Positions 1 through 6,859 of a DNA stretch of 64,000 nt are shown in pieces. The stretch lies in contig NZ_JAGKSP010000002.1 of NCBI RefSeq assembly GCF_017942085.1, positions 930,001 to 994,000 on the forward strand, in the 5' to 3' direction. A program made the translations under genes and the position numbers. Below the pieces are notes generated by a model. That model ran no database searches, was not told the DNA's origin, and saw only the letters and a program-made list of their open reading frames with translations. The first letter of the stretch is position 1. Each line of letters opens with the position of its first letter. The stretch is from Paenibacillus lignilyticus (GTDB taxonomy: Bacteria; Bacillota; Bacilli; Paenibacillales; Paenibacillaceae).

Positions 1-68
1 TAATAGATTAGTAAAATCGCTCCGATTGACCAAATAACAGAGTAAAGTTTTCTTGCGTGTTTTTTCAC
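1..68 (-). CDS. Small membrane protein, N-terminal part (runs off the window)
   Basis: A GTG start at 66-68 is preceded on the minus strand by AAAGGAGG at the right distance (8 nt). The visible 22 residues start VKKHARKLYS and run into a hydrophobic stretch (VIWSIGAILLIY), so this is the start of a membrane or exported protein. Its ribosome binding site overlaps the stop codon of the lipoprotein gene just upstream (83-463), so the two are probably co-transcribed. The rest of the gene is outside the window and the family cannot be named. Confidence 0.5.
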   Translation of the reverse strand, partial: MKKHARKLYSVIWSIGAILLIY

Positions 69-82
69 TTTTCACTCCTCCT

Positions 83-463
83 TTACTGGACTTTTAAGTC
101 TTCACCAATTAGCTTTATACCTTCATAAATGACACCTTCATCATAATTCTTGATATCAAAATAACCCTCATAATACTCCCAAACATCTGGACGATTGGAA
201 TACTTAGCAACAGTGTCCAATATACGATTGAATAAAATGGAGGCTTCAGCTTCTGTCGGATGTCCCTCAACCATAAGCCTGAATTTCACAGTCTTTTTAC
301 CGTCAAATGATGACGCTGTAGTTTCGATCTCCTGGAGTTGTCTGAAATCGTGTTCCGTTTTCCCGACTGCATCGCCTATATCTATGTTTGTTTTTTCATT
401 GCAAGCGACTGTTACAACTAATAGAATTATCGAGAGGATGAACAGGTTCATTCTATTCATCAA
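83..463 (-). CDS. Small lipoprotein of unknown function
   Basis: This is a 126-residue protein with a signal peptide (MMNRMNLFILSIILLVV) and a lipobox ending VTVAC, so it should be lipid-anchored on the outer face of the membrane. The mature part is polar and acidic with no recognised motif; a segment around HPTEAEASILFNRILDTV resembles the small Bacillales lipoproteins of unknown role. It lies 14 bp upstream of another membrane-protein gene that starts at 68. Met2 is an equally possible start. Seen: signal and lipobox. Function unknown. Confidence 0.7.
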   Translation of the reverse strand: MMNRMNLFILSIILLVVTVACNEKTNIDIGDAVGKTEHDFRQLQEIETTASSFDGKKTVKFRLMVEGHPTEAEASILFNRILDTVAKYSNRPDVWEYYEGYFDIKNYDEGVIYEGIKLIGEDLKVQ

Positions 464-564
464 ATTATTACCTCCTATTCATCTTAAATTATGAAATCTT
501 TTCCACTCCATATAAGACGAAATACAGTCATGGAAGTTGCGTTTTGGGGCTGAATAGATAAATA

Positions 565-596
565 AAGGCATCCGATTAAATATAATCGGATGCCTT
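565..596 (-). terminator. Rho-independent terminator
   Basis: Perfect 14-bp inverted repeat (arms 565-578 and 583-596, loop AATA) ending in CCTT followed by T-rich sequence on the minus strand. It sits 26 bp past the stop of the ABC ATPase remnant (623), for which it was probably the terminator. Confidence 0.75.
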
Positions 597-622
597 CTTT
601 ACATGATTGATGAATCGTTCCG

Positions 623-799
623 TTACTCCGCAACGCGCACATATATCCGATCACCATGCTTTTCTACCACCACAGGCGCCTCGAAAAACTCGCTGAGACC
701 GTTCGTCGTCAGGACGTCTTCCGTTCTCCCGCTGCGCACTACCTCGCCGCCTCTTATGAGCAGCGCATGCGTAAACACCGGCAATATCTCTTCCGTATG
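623..799 (-). pseudogene. Remnant of an ABC transporter ATP-binding protein (C-terminus only)
   Basis: Reading the minus strand from 799 gives 58 residues starting HTEEILPVFTHALLIRGGEV and ending GDRIYVRVAE before a TAA at 623-625. This matches the end of ABC ATPases of the YlmA/molybdate-like group, from the H-loop histidine onward (HTEEI, then a GGEVVRSG turn). Walker A, the signature and Walker B are all missing, and the upstream DNA belongs to an unrelated short ORF in another frame. The original terminator (565-596) is still intact behind it. I read it as a 5'-deleted gene. Confidence 0.7.
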
Positions 800-894
800 A
801 CACCTAACTCAGAGTAGATTGCTTTAATCAAATATCCAAAAATCGCACCAAGAACCGCAATTAATATAATAATCCGAAGTAACTCCAGTATCAC
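754..894 (-). CDS. Possible very small membrane protein, 3' end fused into the ABC remnant
   Basis: A 46-codon ORF from GTG at 892-894 encodes VILELLRIIILIAVLGAIFGYLIKAI and similar, a single hydrophobic helix with charged ends, then about 16 residues that are the ABC-ATPase remnant read out of frame. An AAGGAG motif lies about 15 nt upstream, rather far. The hydrophobic part looks like a genuine small protein whose natural end was replaced by the deletion junction near 800. Weak call. Confidence 0.3.
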   Translation of the reverse strand: MILELLRIIILIAVLGAIFGYLIKAIYSELGVIRKRYCRCLRMRCS

Positions 895-1035
895 TCTAAT
901 AATAGTAAACCGCTCCTTAACAGAAATTAGAAACTCATCTCAGAAGTAATGTAACAATTAATTACAATTCTTTCTTATTCGGAAGGAAATTCCTCCCTTA
1001 TCATTGAAGATATAGGACTAAAGGAGGAATACGAA

Positions 1036-1450
1036 GTGACTACAAAAACCCAGCGTAATTTTCAGCGACAGATGAGGAAGGTTCAAAGGGAGGCCTCAAA
1101 AGTTCAAACTGCTGCTTTTTACAGTTATATCGCAGATGATGTCATAAAGACTTACTATGATGAGAAGAAAATAAGAAATAGTTTTAACCTGTTCCGTATC
1201 ATTAGAGTTGCTATGTTTATTCTCATTGCTGCTACAGTTCTGTTTGGGATTATTGGTTACCTTGCATCTGAGAAGAACCTCATCTCGATTCCCATGACAA
1301 CATTGTTCATTAGCATGATCTTCTTGTTCTTCGGAATCCTACATCCGAAGTTGGTTTTCTTCGTTAAATCAAGACTTGAAGTAATCGGGCTTTATGCTTT
1401 ATGGCATATCAATAATTGTTTCGATGTTTGCGGTCGGATTCTGCGCTTAG
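1036..1450 (+). pseudogene. Four-helix membrane protein gene with a +1 frameshift near its 3' end
   Basis: GTG start at 1036 with AAGGAGG upstream. The first about 117 codons encode a basic cytoplasmic N-terminus followed by two hydrophobic helices (MFILIAATVLFGIIGYL and TLFISMIFLFFGIL). After the GGG at 1387-1389 the frame used continues to 1509 as a cysteine- and histidine-rich tail that runs 46 bp into the convergent gene. If one G of the GGG is removed, the protein continues as FMLYGISIIVSMFAVGFCA and stops at TAG 1448-1450. That is a clean final helix, and the stop falls before the neighbour's stop at 1464. I therefore read this as a frameshifted gene, or a sequencing error in the G run. 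Function unknown. Confidence 0.6.
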
Positions 1451-1463
1451 ATCATTGGCCAAG

Positions 1464-1967
1464 CTATTGTAATGGAACCTCTATCTTTTCTACCAATTCC
1501 GCAATCTGAGTTATGAAAAGATCACCGCTGACTGCAATATTTAAACCTAAGCCAACTTCACGAAGCTTCTTTTGCAATTCTTCATAATTTTCTTTATCCT
1601 CACTGGTTAAATCGGCAAATTTATATAGCTCATCATGAGGAAATTGACTCAATTTGTTATACAATTTACTAAGGATATTCTTATCATGGTTAGAGAGCGT
1701 TCCCAATTGACCACCGGATGTGATACCATGCCATATACCGTTCAATACGTCTCCCAGTTCAACAGTCACCAGGTTCGGTTCCGACCAATTATGGGCAACT
1801 TGGTTTGAAATTAAGCCTTCCAATTCGACTAAATTCGTTTGTACCTCGGTAACGAGTATCTGTTGTTTAACAAAATTAATCCTCATATATCCCCATGCCA
1901 CTAATGCGATTAAAGCGATATTCAATCCAACTGAGATCTTTACTATTACCTTTTGTTTTTTGCTCAA
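1464..1967 (-). CDS. Hypothetical protein with one N-terminal membrane helix
   Basis: About 167 residues: a short basic start (LSKKQKVIVK), one transmembrane helix (ISVGLNIALIALVAWGY) and a soluble acidic domain predicted outside the membrane. I prefer the TTG at 1965-1967, which has AAAGGGG eight bases upstream; a longer reading from ATG 1997 has no good ribosome binding site. No family recognised. It is convergent with the membrane gene at 1036 and divergent from the one at 2015. Confidence 0.6.
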   Translation of the reverse strand: MSKKQKVIVKISVGLNIALIALVAWGYMRINFVKQQILVTEVQTNLVELEGLISNQVAHNWSEPNLVTVELGDVLNGIWHGITSGGQLGTLSNHDKNILSKLYNKLSQFPHDELYKFADLTSEDKENYEELQKKLREVGLGLNIAVSGDLFITQIAELVEKIEVPLQ

Positions 1968-2014
1968 TCGTACAACCCCTTTCTCTTTGAACATCACCGT
2001 AATGGGAGGCTAAG

Positions 2015-2488
2015 ATGAGACAAAAACCGATCGCCCTGGTTATCTTACTTGCGCTAAGTGCATTGTTTTTCTATGGAGTAGATTTGTTCACTATGGATGG
2101 AACAAGACATAGTTCGGGAAACGGAAATCCGGGGCTGATTGCGGTTGCGTTAGCCTCCTCCGTCTATATCCCCTTGCTGCTGCTCACAGTCACTCTCAGC
2201 TATACCCGGTTTCGCCAACGCAAAGCCGCCATACGGTGGCTGATCGTATTATTTAGCTGTTGCATTGTTTCTACTTCAATTTATGGGGAGATTCATTTTA
2301 TTAATCAACAACTGAATATACTAGGTGACTGGGACGACCCTGAATCCAAGCTGTATCGCTTCTCGTTACTGAACCAGTATACAAATACTTTCTTTTTTAA
2401 TGGATATACTTTCGTTGGTGGTTTGGCTTTTGCCTTATGGGTTGGCGTCTTGCTTAGCTTACGCTTCGGACCAAAAAGGAGCGAATAA
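2015..2488 (+). CDS. Hypothetical four-helix membrane protein
   Basis: 157 residues with GGGAGG just before the ATG. Hydrophobic segments are PIALVILLALSALFFYGV, GLIAVALASSVYIPLLLLTV, WLIVLFSCCIVSTSIYG and GLAFALWVGVLLSLRFG, joined by short polar loops and ending in a basic tail. No family recognised. It is followed about 90 bp later by a strong terminator, so it is probably transcribed alone. Confidence 0.65.
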   Translation: MRQKPIALVILLALSALFFYGVDLFTMDGTRHSSGNGNPGLIAVALASSVYIPLLLLTVTLSYTRFRQRKAAIRWLIVLFSCCIVSTSIYGEIHFINQQLNILGDWDDPESKLYRFSLLNQYTNTFFFNGYTFVGGLAFALWVGVLLSLRFGPKRSE

Positions 2489-2580
2489 TCTCCTGCTGCA
2501 ATTTTCTTCTGTATGATTTTACCAAGAGAACATTCCCAGGCACAATGGTCAATTAAGTCCGTTTTGCTGGTTTTAACATA

Positions 2581-2624
2581 GACGAGGCAACCGGTTAATG
2601 CCGGCTGCCTCGTCGTGTTTTTTC
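2581..2624 (+). terminator. Rho-independent terminator
   Basis: GACGAGGCA...TGCCTCGTC with an inner CCGG/CCGG stem (2581-2614), followed by GTGTTTTTT. It ends the gene at 2015-2488. Confidence 0.85.
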
Positions 2625-2716
2625 TAATTATCGTGTTTCGGTTAGCTTAATGAACGATATACATGGAATAGAAGCAAATTGTTCCACTTACTTCGTATTT
2701 AGCCACTTATCCACCG

Positions 2717-2959
2717 TTAACGCCACTTCTTCCTTAACAGCTTAATCGCCGTACTTATAATCATGTACAAGATCAACATACATACCACGGTAAATAAGTA
2801 AGATGTAACCGAGAAGCTTACCCAAGTAGCCGTTTGCGTAACGGAACCATCCGCATTTTCCACAACTGTCGTCGAGTTGTAGTTTAAGAATACGAGTAGC
2901 AAAATGGGGATCAATGCTGAAATGATTAAACCTACCATAATCTCTTTTAACTTGAACAT
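2717..2959 (-). CDS. Small two-helix membrane protein
   Basis: 80 residues from ATG 2957-2959, which has AGGAGGAA seven bases upstream; a longer frame to 3028 has none. It starts MFKLKEIMVG, has helix 1 (LIISALIPILLLVFL), an extracellular loop with VENADGSVTQTATW, helix 2 (YLFTVVCMLILYMIIS) and a basic end. It is the last gene of a three-gene set with 2983-3084 and 3127-3774. No family recognised. Confidence 0.65.
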   Translation of the reverse strand: MFKLKEIMVGLIISALIPILLLVFLNYNSTTVVENADGSVTQTATWVSFSVTSYLFTVVCMLILYMIISTAIKLLRKKWR

Positions 2960-2982
2960 GCTGAATTTCCTCCTCGAAGCGC

Positions 2983-3084
2983 CTACTTCTTGCTTTTTCG
3001 CACATGATAAAGAACTGAAGCAACACATAATATAGCTATTACGATGAAGATCTTAATCAATCCCGTATTTAGTTGAGTATCCAT
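2983..3084 (-). CDS. 33-residue single-helix membrane peptide
   Basis: ATG at 3082-3084 has CGGAGG placed ideally upstream. The product is MDTQLNTGLIKIFIVIAILC then VASVLYHVRKSKK: a short polar start, one transmembrane helix and a basic tail, so N-out/C-in is likely. Its stop lies just before the ribosome binding site of the next gene (start 2959), and it follows the lipoprotein gene ending at 3127. Gene spacing and the perfect start site argue that it is real despite its size. Confidence 0.55.
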   Translation of the reverse strand: MDTQLNTGLIKIFIVIAILCVASVLYHVRKSKK

Positions 3085-3126
3085 GCAAAACCTCCGGTTT
3101 TCCAGTTCGCATTCATTCACCCACAC

Positions 3127-3774
3127 CTATTCAACAAAGAATCGCGCAATATCCGCAGGCAGTTTGCTTTCGCGATGGGCCAACCCATACGCTCCGTCCT
3201 TCTCTGTAATCCCATAGTTATATCCCAGCGTGTTAGCTGTAATAAATAAGACGGATAGCTTAGCCGCTGCATCCGTTTGAAATTCGTTATCCGGCCCCTT
3301 CCGGTCCAGGAGGCGTTGGATCGTGCGTACATCCTCCCCTTCATAGGAATGGAGCAACCAGGTTCCGCGATATATATTTACTTTCTCCACCGGCAAATCC
3401 AATAGATTCGGGTAATGACTGGGTTGATCTGCCCCCTCGAACAAAACATAAATGCTATACCCGGTTCTATTCTCGATAGTAGCAATAGCTGCACTGTTAT
3501 CTTGAACAGCAATCACATCTCGATCGGGATACCCCTCGATTTCATACACGGCGTTGTTACCGGAAATCCTCGAGCCACGTTCAACGACACCGATTTTATC
3601 GATCTTCGTGGATTTAAGCAAGGATAGCTCCCAGGCGTTAAGATAACGCTTCTCTCCAAAATCAATGTAATCCGCATTCGATTCATTGCTTGCATGTACG
3701 CCCGGATTTTCCCCATTCCCGCATCCCGTAATCATCACTAATCCTATTGCCAGCAATAAGCACCTTCCAATCAC
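3127..3774 (-). CDS. Lipoprotein of unknown function
   Basis: About 215 residues from GTG 3772-3774, seven bases after GGGGGG. It has a signal peptide (VIGRCLLLAIGLVM) and lipobox ITGC, so it is membrane-anchored outside the cell. The mature part has alternating beta-type segments (AVYEIEGYPDRDVIAV, GYSIYVLFEG) and a C-terminal region with RTIQRLLDRKG. The overall look is of Bacillales lipoproteins that open with a beta domain, but no family is certain. An upstream in-frame start at 3831 has no ribosome binding site. First gene of a small operon with 2983 and 2717. Confidence 0.65.
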   Translation of the reverse strand: MIGRCLLLAIGLVMITGCGNGENPGVHASNESNADYIDFGEKRYLNAWELSLLKSTKIDKIGVVERGSRISGNNAVYEIEGYPDRDVIAVQDNSAAIATIENRTGYSIYVLFEGADQPSHYPNLLDLPVEKVNIYRGTWLLHSYEGEDVRTIQRLLDRKGPDNEFQTDAAAKLSVLFITANTLGYNYGITEKDGAYGLAHRESKLPADIARFFVE

Positions 3775-3849
3775 TACAACACCCCCCATTAATGACAAAA
3801 ACATCCATACTCTACAGACGAAAATAAGCATCTATAGTTGCGCTTACGC

Positions 3850-3877
3850 ACAAGCATTCTCCTTTGCCCATACAATG
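3850..3877 (+). promoter_or_regulatory. Sigma-K-like promoter of the transglutaminase gene
   Basis: GCACA (AC at 3850-3851), a 17-bp spacer, then CATACAATG at 3869-3877. This fits the sigma-K pattern (AC, 16-17 bp, CATA-N3-TA) with one mismatch. B. subtilis tgl is a late mother-cell gene, which agrees. The site is about 40 bp before the start codon. Confidence 0.45.
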
Positions 3878-3916
3878 GAATAGGCATATGGAGAATGATG
3901 AGGAGGCAGAGCCGAC

Positions 3917-4621
3917 ATGCAGTTCGAACCGACCTTAAGGTCGAATATTATTGCGGCAGCCAGGGACTTGAACAGCAGCCCCGCGGGATTCGCTACGTTT
4001 AAGAAGTCGTTTTGCAATGAGAAGTACTGGACGTTGACGAGTGAAGGTGGATTTCAGCTCAGGGACAGCGTTATGCCGGCTGAAGCCATACAGGATATTT
4101 TTTCGAATGGGAAAAAATACGGCTTCGAGTGCGCGACAGCCATCATCATCGTGTTGTACAAAGCCGTTCTGGATACGCTCGGAGAAACTCCGTTTAATCG
4201 GTTGTTTCAGAATCTGTACCTGCACTCCTGGCAAGCAGACAGTGACCTCGGACTCATTACGGAAGACGCTCCAAGCGAAAAATCGCAGCCCGGTGACGTG
4301 TTGTACTTCAAGAACCCGGATGTCAATCCGGAAAAAATGGAGTGGCAAGGCGAAAATGTCGTTAAGCTGGGAGACGACCTTTATTTCGGGCACGGAATTG
4401 GCATCAAGAGCGGAGAAGGCATCATAGCCTCGCTAAACAAACGCCGTATTGAAAATGCAACGAAATCGGCTTACCTGGAAGATCGGTTCGTTTATCCCGA
4501 TTTCTATCATTTGTCCCAATACGCCCCCGCCGATATCCGCCTGTACTACAATACGAAATGGCCAACCCCGTACGCGGCAGTAGGTGCAAGCATCGGCGTG
4601 AGAAGATACATCCGGCATTAA
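3917..4621 (+). CDS. tgl: Protein-glutamine gamma-glutamyltransferase (spore coat transglutaminase)
   Basis: Tgl forms epsilon-(gamma-glutamyl)lysine cross-links between coat proteins in the mother cell. The 234-residue protein shows the family hallmarks: FATFKKSF, YGFECATA with the catalytic Cys at about residue 72, GDVLYFKNP, and WQGENV...YFGHGIG carrying the catalytic Glu (about 146) and His (about 159), with the same 13-residue Glu-His spacing as the B. subtilis enzyme. The N-terminus is about 44 residues shorter than B. subtilis Tgl and the C-terminus is longer, ending in an RRYIRH tail. AGGAGG precedes the ATG, a sigma-K-like promoter lies just upstream, and a terminator follows at once. 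Confidence 0.93.
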   Translation: MQFEPTLRSNIIAAARDLNSSPAGFATFKKSFCNEKYWTLTSEGGFQLRDSVMPAEAIQDIFSNGKKYGFECATAIIIVLYKAVLDTLGETPFNRLFQNLYLHSWQADSDLGLITEDAPSEKSQPGDVLYFKNPDVNPEKMEWQGENVVKLGDDLYFGHGIGIKSGEGIIASLNKRRIENATKSAYLEDRFVYPDFYHLSQYAPADIRLYYNTKWPTPYAAVGASIGVRRYIRH

Positions 4622-4627
4622 CACACA

Positions 4628-4660
4628 AAGGCCGGGAAGAGCTATGCTCTTCCCGGCCTT
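4628..4660. terminator. Bidirectional terminator
   Basis: Perfect 15-bp stem (4628-4642 / 4646-4660) with a 3-nt loop, placed between the convergent ends of tgl (4621) and the DUF817 gene (4664). The stem begins AA and ends TT, so it can serve both strands. Confidence 0.8.
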
Positions 4661-4663
4661 CTA

Positions 4664-5446
4664 TTAGTCGGTCCCACTAGGGACTTGCCGGTCCTTCACC
4701 AGCTTCAAAGTCGCTACAATCAGAAAACTAACAATGACAAGCAGCAGCCATGAGCTCACTTTCCCAACATGTACGAACCGCCATGATTCGGCTTGATCCG
4801 GATATTCCCACGCGCCAAAGAACGTTGCGACGTTCTCTGCGATCCAGATAAAAAATCCTATTAATACGAATGATGGCGCGAGCGGCATCCGGTAACGTGT
4901 ACCGCCAACCATATAGGTGACCCAAGTCCGCCAAAATACGAGTAGAACAAGTGCCGACAACCACCAACGAGCATCGATCCAATAATGATGAGTGAAAAAG
5001 TTCAAATAAATCATAACGGCAAGTGCGACCGCCACCGGGAACGGCGGCCATCTTACCAATTCAACGTCCATCCGCCGCCAGGCTTGGCAGAGATAGCTTG
5101 CAACACTCGCGTACATAAAGCCACTGTATAACGGAACGCCGAACACCTTCGTATACCCCTCCCCGGGGTACGACCATGAACCCATGTGCACCTTGAAGAT
5201 TTCAAGTGCCAAGCCAATCAAGTGAAACAAGGTAATGACCTTAACTTCATCGCTCGATTCAAGACCGGAACGAACCATCCACCACTGCATCGTAAGGCAA
5301 ATAAGCAGCAGCAAATCGTACCTCGGAAGCCAAGGAATCTGAACAAGCTGCGTTAAAGCCAGCGATGCGAAGATCACAACGGGGAACAGACAAGACCATG
5401 CCTGCTCCCAGCCGAAACGAACCAGCTGCAGCAATGCCCTTCTCAT
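4664..5446 (-). CDS. yoaT: DUF817 family membrane protein (YoaT-like)
   Basis: 260 residues, very rich in Trp and hydrophobic helices (seven or eight), with family features such as FKVHMGSWSYPG, GVPLYSGFMYASVASYLCQAW, YWIDARWWL and the C-terminal ENVATFFGAWEYPDQ. Function is unknown in the family. The start ATG at 5444-5446 overlaps the stop of the upstream regulator by one base (TAATG), so the two are translationally coupled. Gene order membrane protein, XRE regulator, DUF817 mirrors B. subtilis yoaS-yozG-yoaT. Confidence 0.85.
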   Translation of the reverse strand: MRRALLQLVRFGWEQAWSCLFPVVIFASLALTQLVQIPWLPRYDLLLLICLTMQWWMVRSGLESSDEVKVITLFHLIGLALEIFKVHMGSWSYPGEGYTKVFGVPLYSGFMYASVASYLCQAWRRMDVELVRWPPFPVAVALAVMIYLNFFTHHYWIDARWWLSALVLLVFWRTWVTYMVGGTRYRMPLAPSFVLIGFFIWIAENVATFFGAWEYPDQAESWRFVHVGKVSSWLLLVIVSFLIVATLKLVKDRQVPSGTD

Positions 5447-5655
5447 TATTCGTCCATTTTGTATTCTAAGACATCTCCCGGCTGGCAATCTAAAGCTTTA
5501 CAAATGGCCTCTAGAGTGGAAATCCGAATCGCTTTAGCCTTCCCATTCTTCAAAATGGACAGGTTCGCCATCGTAATTCCGACCCTCTCCGAAAGCTCCG
5601 TTACGCTCATTTTCCGTTTCGCCAACATCACATCAATATTAATTATGATCGCCAT
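5446..5655 (-). CDS. yozG: Small XRE-family regulator (YozG-like)
   Basis: 69 residues that are essentially a single Cro/C1-type helix-turn-helix: MLAKRKMSVTELSERVGITM, then ANLSILKNGKAKAIRISTLEAICKALDC and a short QPGDVLEY end, as in the HTH_26 group. The ATG at 5653-5655 has GAGGTG upstream. It lies between a DUF2975 gene and a DUF817 gene; regulators of this type usually sit beside a DUF2975 protein. It may bind the repeated ATCGTT motifs in the promoter at about 6181-6225. Confidence 0.88.
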   Translation of the reverse strand: MAIIINIDVMLAKRKMSVTELSERVGITMANLSILKNGKAKAIRISTLEAICKALDCQPGDVLEYKMDE

Positions 5656-5665
5656 GTTATTCACC

Positions 5666-6148
5666 TCAGACCGTTAGGTCGTTTTCTGACTTGATATCTA
5701 TGGCATTTTTCAACAGCTTCTGAAGAACAGCCGCGAAGACGGCAATGACCATCGAAGCAAATATAAACACCATCCCGACTACAATAACACCGGGGGAATC
5801 GTCCCTCTCAGCAAAGAGGTAAAAGAGCGGCATTCCTAAGACAAACAAGGCACTGATTACGAGCGCACAAGTTTTGATATGCTTCAAAGCAGTAACAGCT
5901 AAATCCGAGAAAGCTTGGTTCTTGTCAATATAGCCTAACAGTTTGAAAGCATGATACAGAGCAATGTAGTAAGGGATCACCGTTGCATACAGATCAATAC
6001 ACACAAAATATTTCAGATACGTATGATCCGGATATAATTCTACAATATAATTCGCGATCTCGGGAATGACAAATATGCATATAGCCAGAACCGGAATACC
6101 AATCAGAAAAACAGTTACCTTTAAGAAGAGGGTTGAGCCTCGTTCCAT
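5666..6148 (-). CDS. yoaS: DUF2975 family membrane protein (YoaS-like)
   Basis: 160 residues with four hydrophobic helices: FLIGIPVLAICIFVIPEIA, LYATVIPYYIALYHAF, ALVISALFVLGMPLFYLF and VIVVGMVFIFASMVIAVFAAVL, plus the internal LLGYIDKNQAFSDLAVTALKHIK typical of DUF2975. ATG 6146-6148 has GAGGTG six bases upstream; a more distal start at 6157 lies inside that site. First gene of the three-gene yoaS-yozG-yoaT type operon, 10 bp from the regulator. Role unknown. Confidence 0.85.
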   Translation of the reverse strand: MERGSTLFLKVTVFLIGIPVLAICIFVIPEIANYIVELYPDHTYLKYFVCIDLYATVIPYYIALYHAFKLLGYIDKNQAFSDLAVTALKHIKTCALVISALFVLGMPLFYLFAERDDSPGVIVVGMVFIFASMVIAVFAAVLQKLLKNAIDIKSENDLTV

Positions 6149-6180
6149 GACATGCACCTCATTTCGTTATTCTCATATTG

Positions 6181-6209
6181 AATTTACCATAAGATTTATC
6201 GTTTTGCAA
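6181..6209 (-). promoter_or_regulatory. Sigma-A-type promoter of the yoaS-yozG-yoaT operon
   Basis: On the minus strand TTGCAA (6204-6209) and TAAATT (6181-6186) are separated by exactly 17 bp, about 33 bp before the start codon of the operon. Two near-identical ATCGTT-containing repeats flank the -35 box (about 6195-6203 and 6217-6225), a plausible operator for the HTH protein encoded in the operon. Confidence 0.45.
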
Positions 6210-6259
6210 TAAATATAAATCGTTATATGATCTATTTATATTGTTTAACTCAAAATACA

Positions 6260-6287
6260 AAGGCCGCCAAAATCCGGCTGCCTTTTT
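6260..6287. terminator. Likely terminator hairpin
   Basis: AAGGC-GCC / GGC-GCCTT stem with one mismatch (6260-6268 / 6276-6284) followed by TTT on the plus strand and by T-rich sequence on the minus strand. It lies after the GNAT gene that ends at 6318. Confidence 0.55.
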
Positions 6288-6317
6288 GACTCGGGAATCC
6301 CCTCGCGATTAGGAGTG

Positions 6318-6845
6318 CTAAAGCTTCTTTACCATATGGATATCATGCGGTTCTTTTTCAAACAGTTCCTTATCCACCTCTAACGTATTCATCGAGCCGC
6401 AGCTGGAATAGAACTTGACCGCGGACTCCGTTTCGGTTGAGGAGATGTAGAGATATTCAGCCCCTCTTATGATGGCTTCATTGCTTAGCTCATCCAAGAT
6501 ACGTCGGCCAATTCCTTGCCTCCGGTAGTTTCGTGTAACATACATCAGATCGACTTGCAGCTGATTGTTTGCCTGGCCTCTGAACTGATGAGCCAAGACA
6601 CCGAATCCAACGAGTTTATTCTGATCGTAAGCGCCAAATGCGGTCCCACCGTTTTGAAGTTCATATTCAAAGCGAGAAATGATTGCTGCATAATCGTCTT
6701 CTTCCCAATTGGGACATTCATGCTCCGATCTGATCGCGTTAAGAACGCCGTCCTTGCATGTATAGACCAAATGGATGGTTTCCGAGCGGTCAATATCGCG
6801 TATGGAAGATGAATCTTCGAGCTTCATTTGCTTGAACGTAATCAT
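6318..6845 (-). CDS. GNAT family N-acetyltransferase
   Basis: 175 residues from ATG 6843-6845, with AGGAGGGC upstream; the frame stays open to 7007 but that part overlaps the neighbouring gene. The acetyl-CoA site is clear: VDLMYVTRNYRRQGIGRRIL (R-R-Q-G-I-G), followed by the late GNAT element FYSSCGSMN. Substrate unknown. It starts 14 bp after the methyltransferase gene, so the two form an operon. Confidence 0.85.
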   Translation of the reverse strand: MITFKQMKLEDSSSIRDIDRSETIHLVYTCKDGVLNAIRSEHECPNWEEDDYAAIISRFEYELQNGGTAFGAYDQNKLVGFGVLAHQFRGQANNQLQVDLMYVTRNYRRQGIGRRILDELSNEAIIRGAEYLYISSTETESAVKFYSSCGSMNTLEVDKELFEKEPHDIHMVKKL

Positions 6846-6859
6846 TGCTTGCTGCCCTC

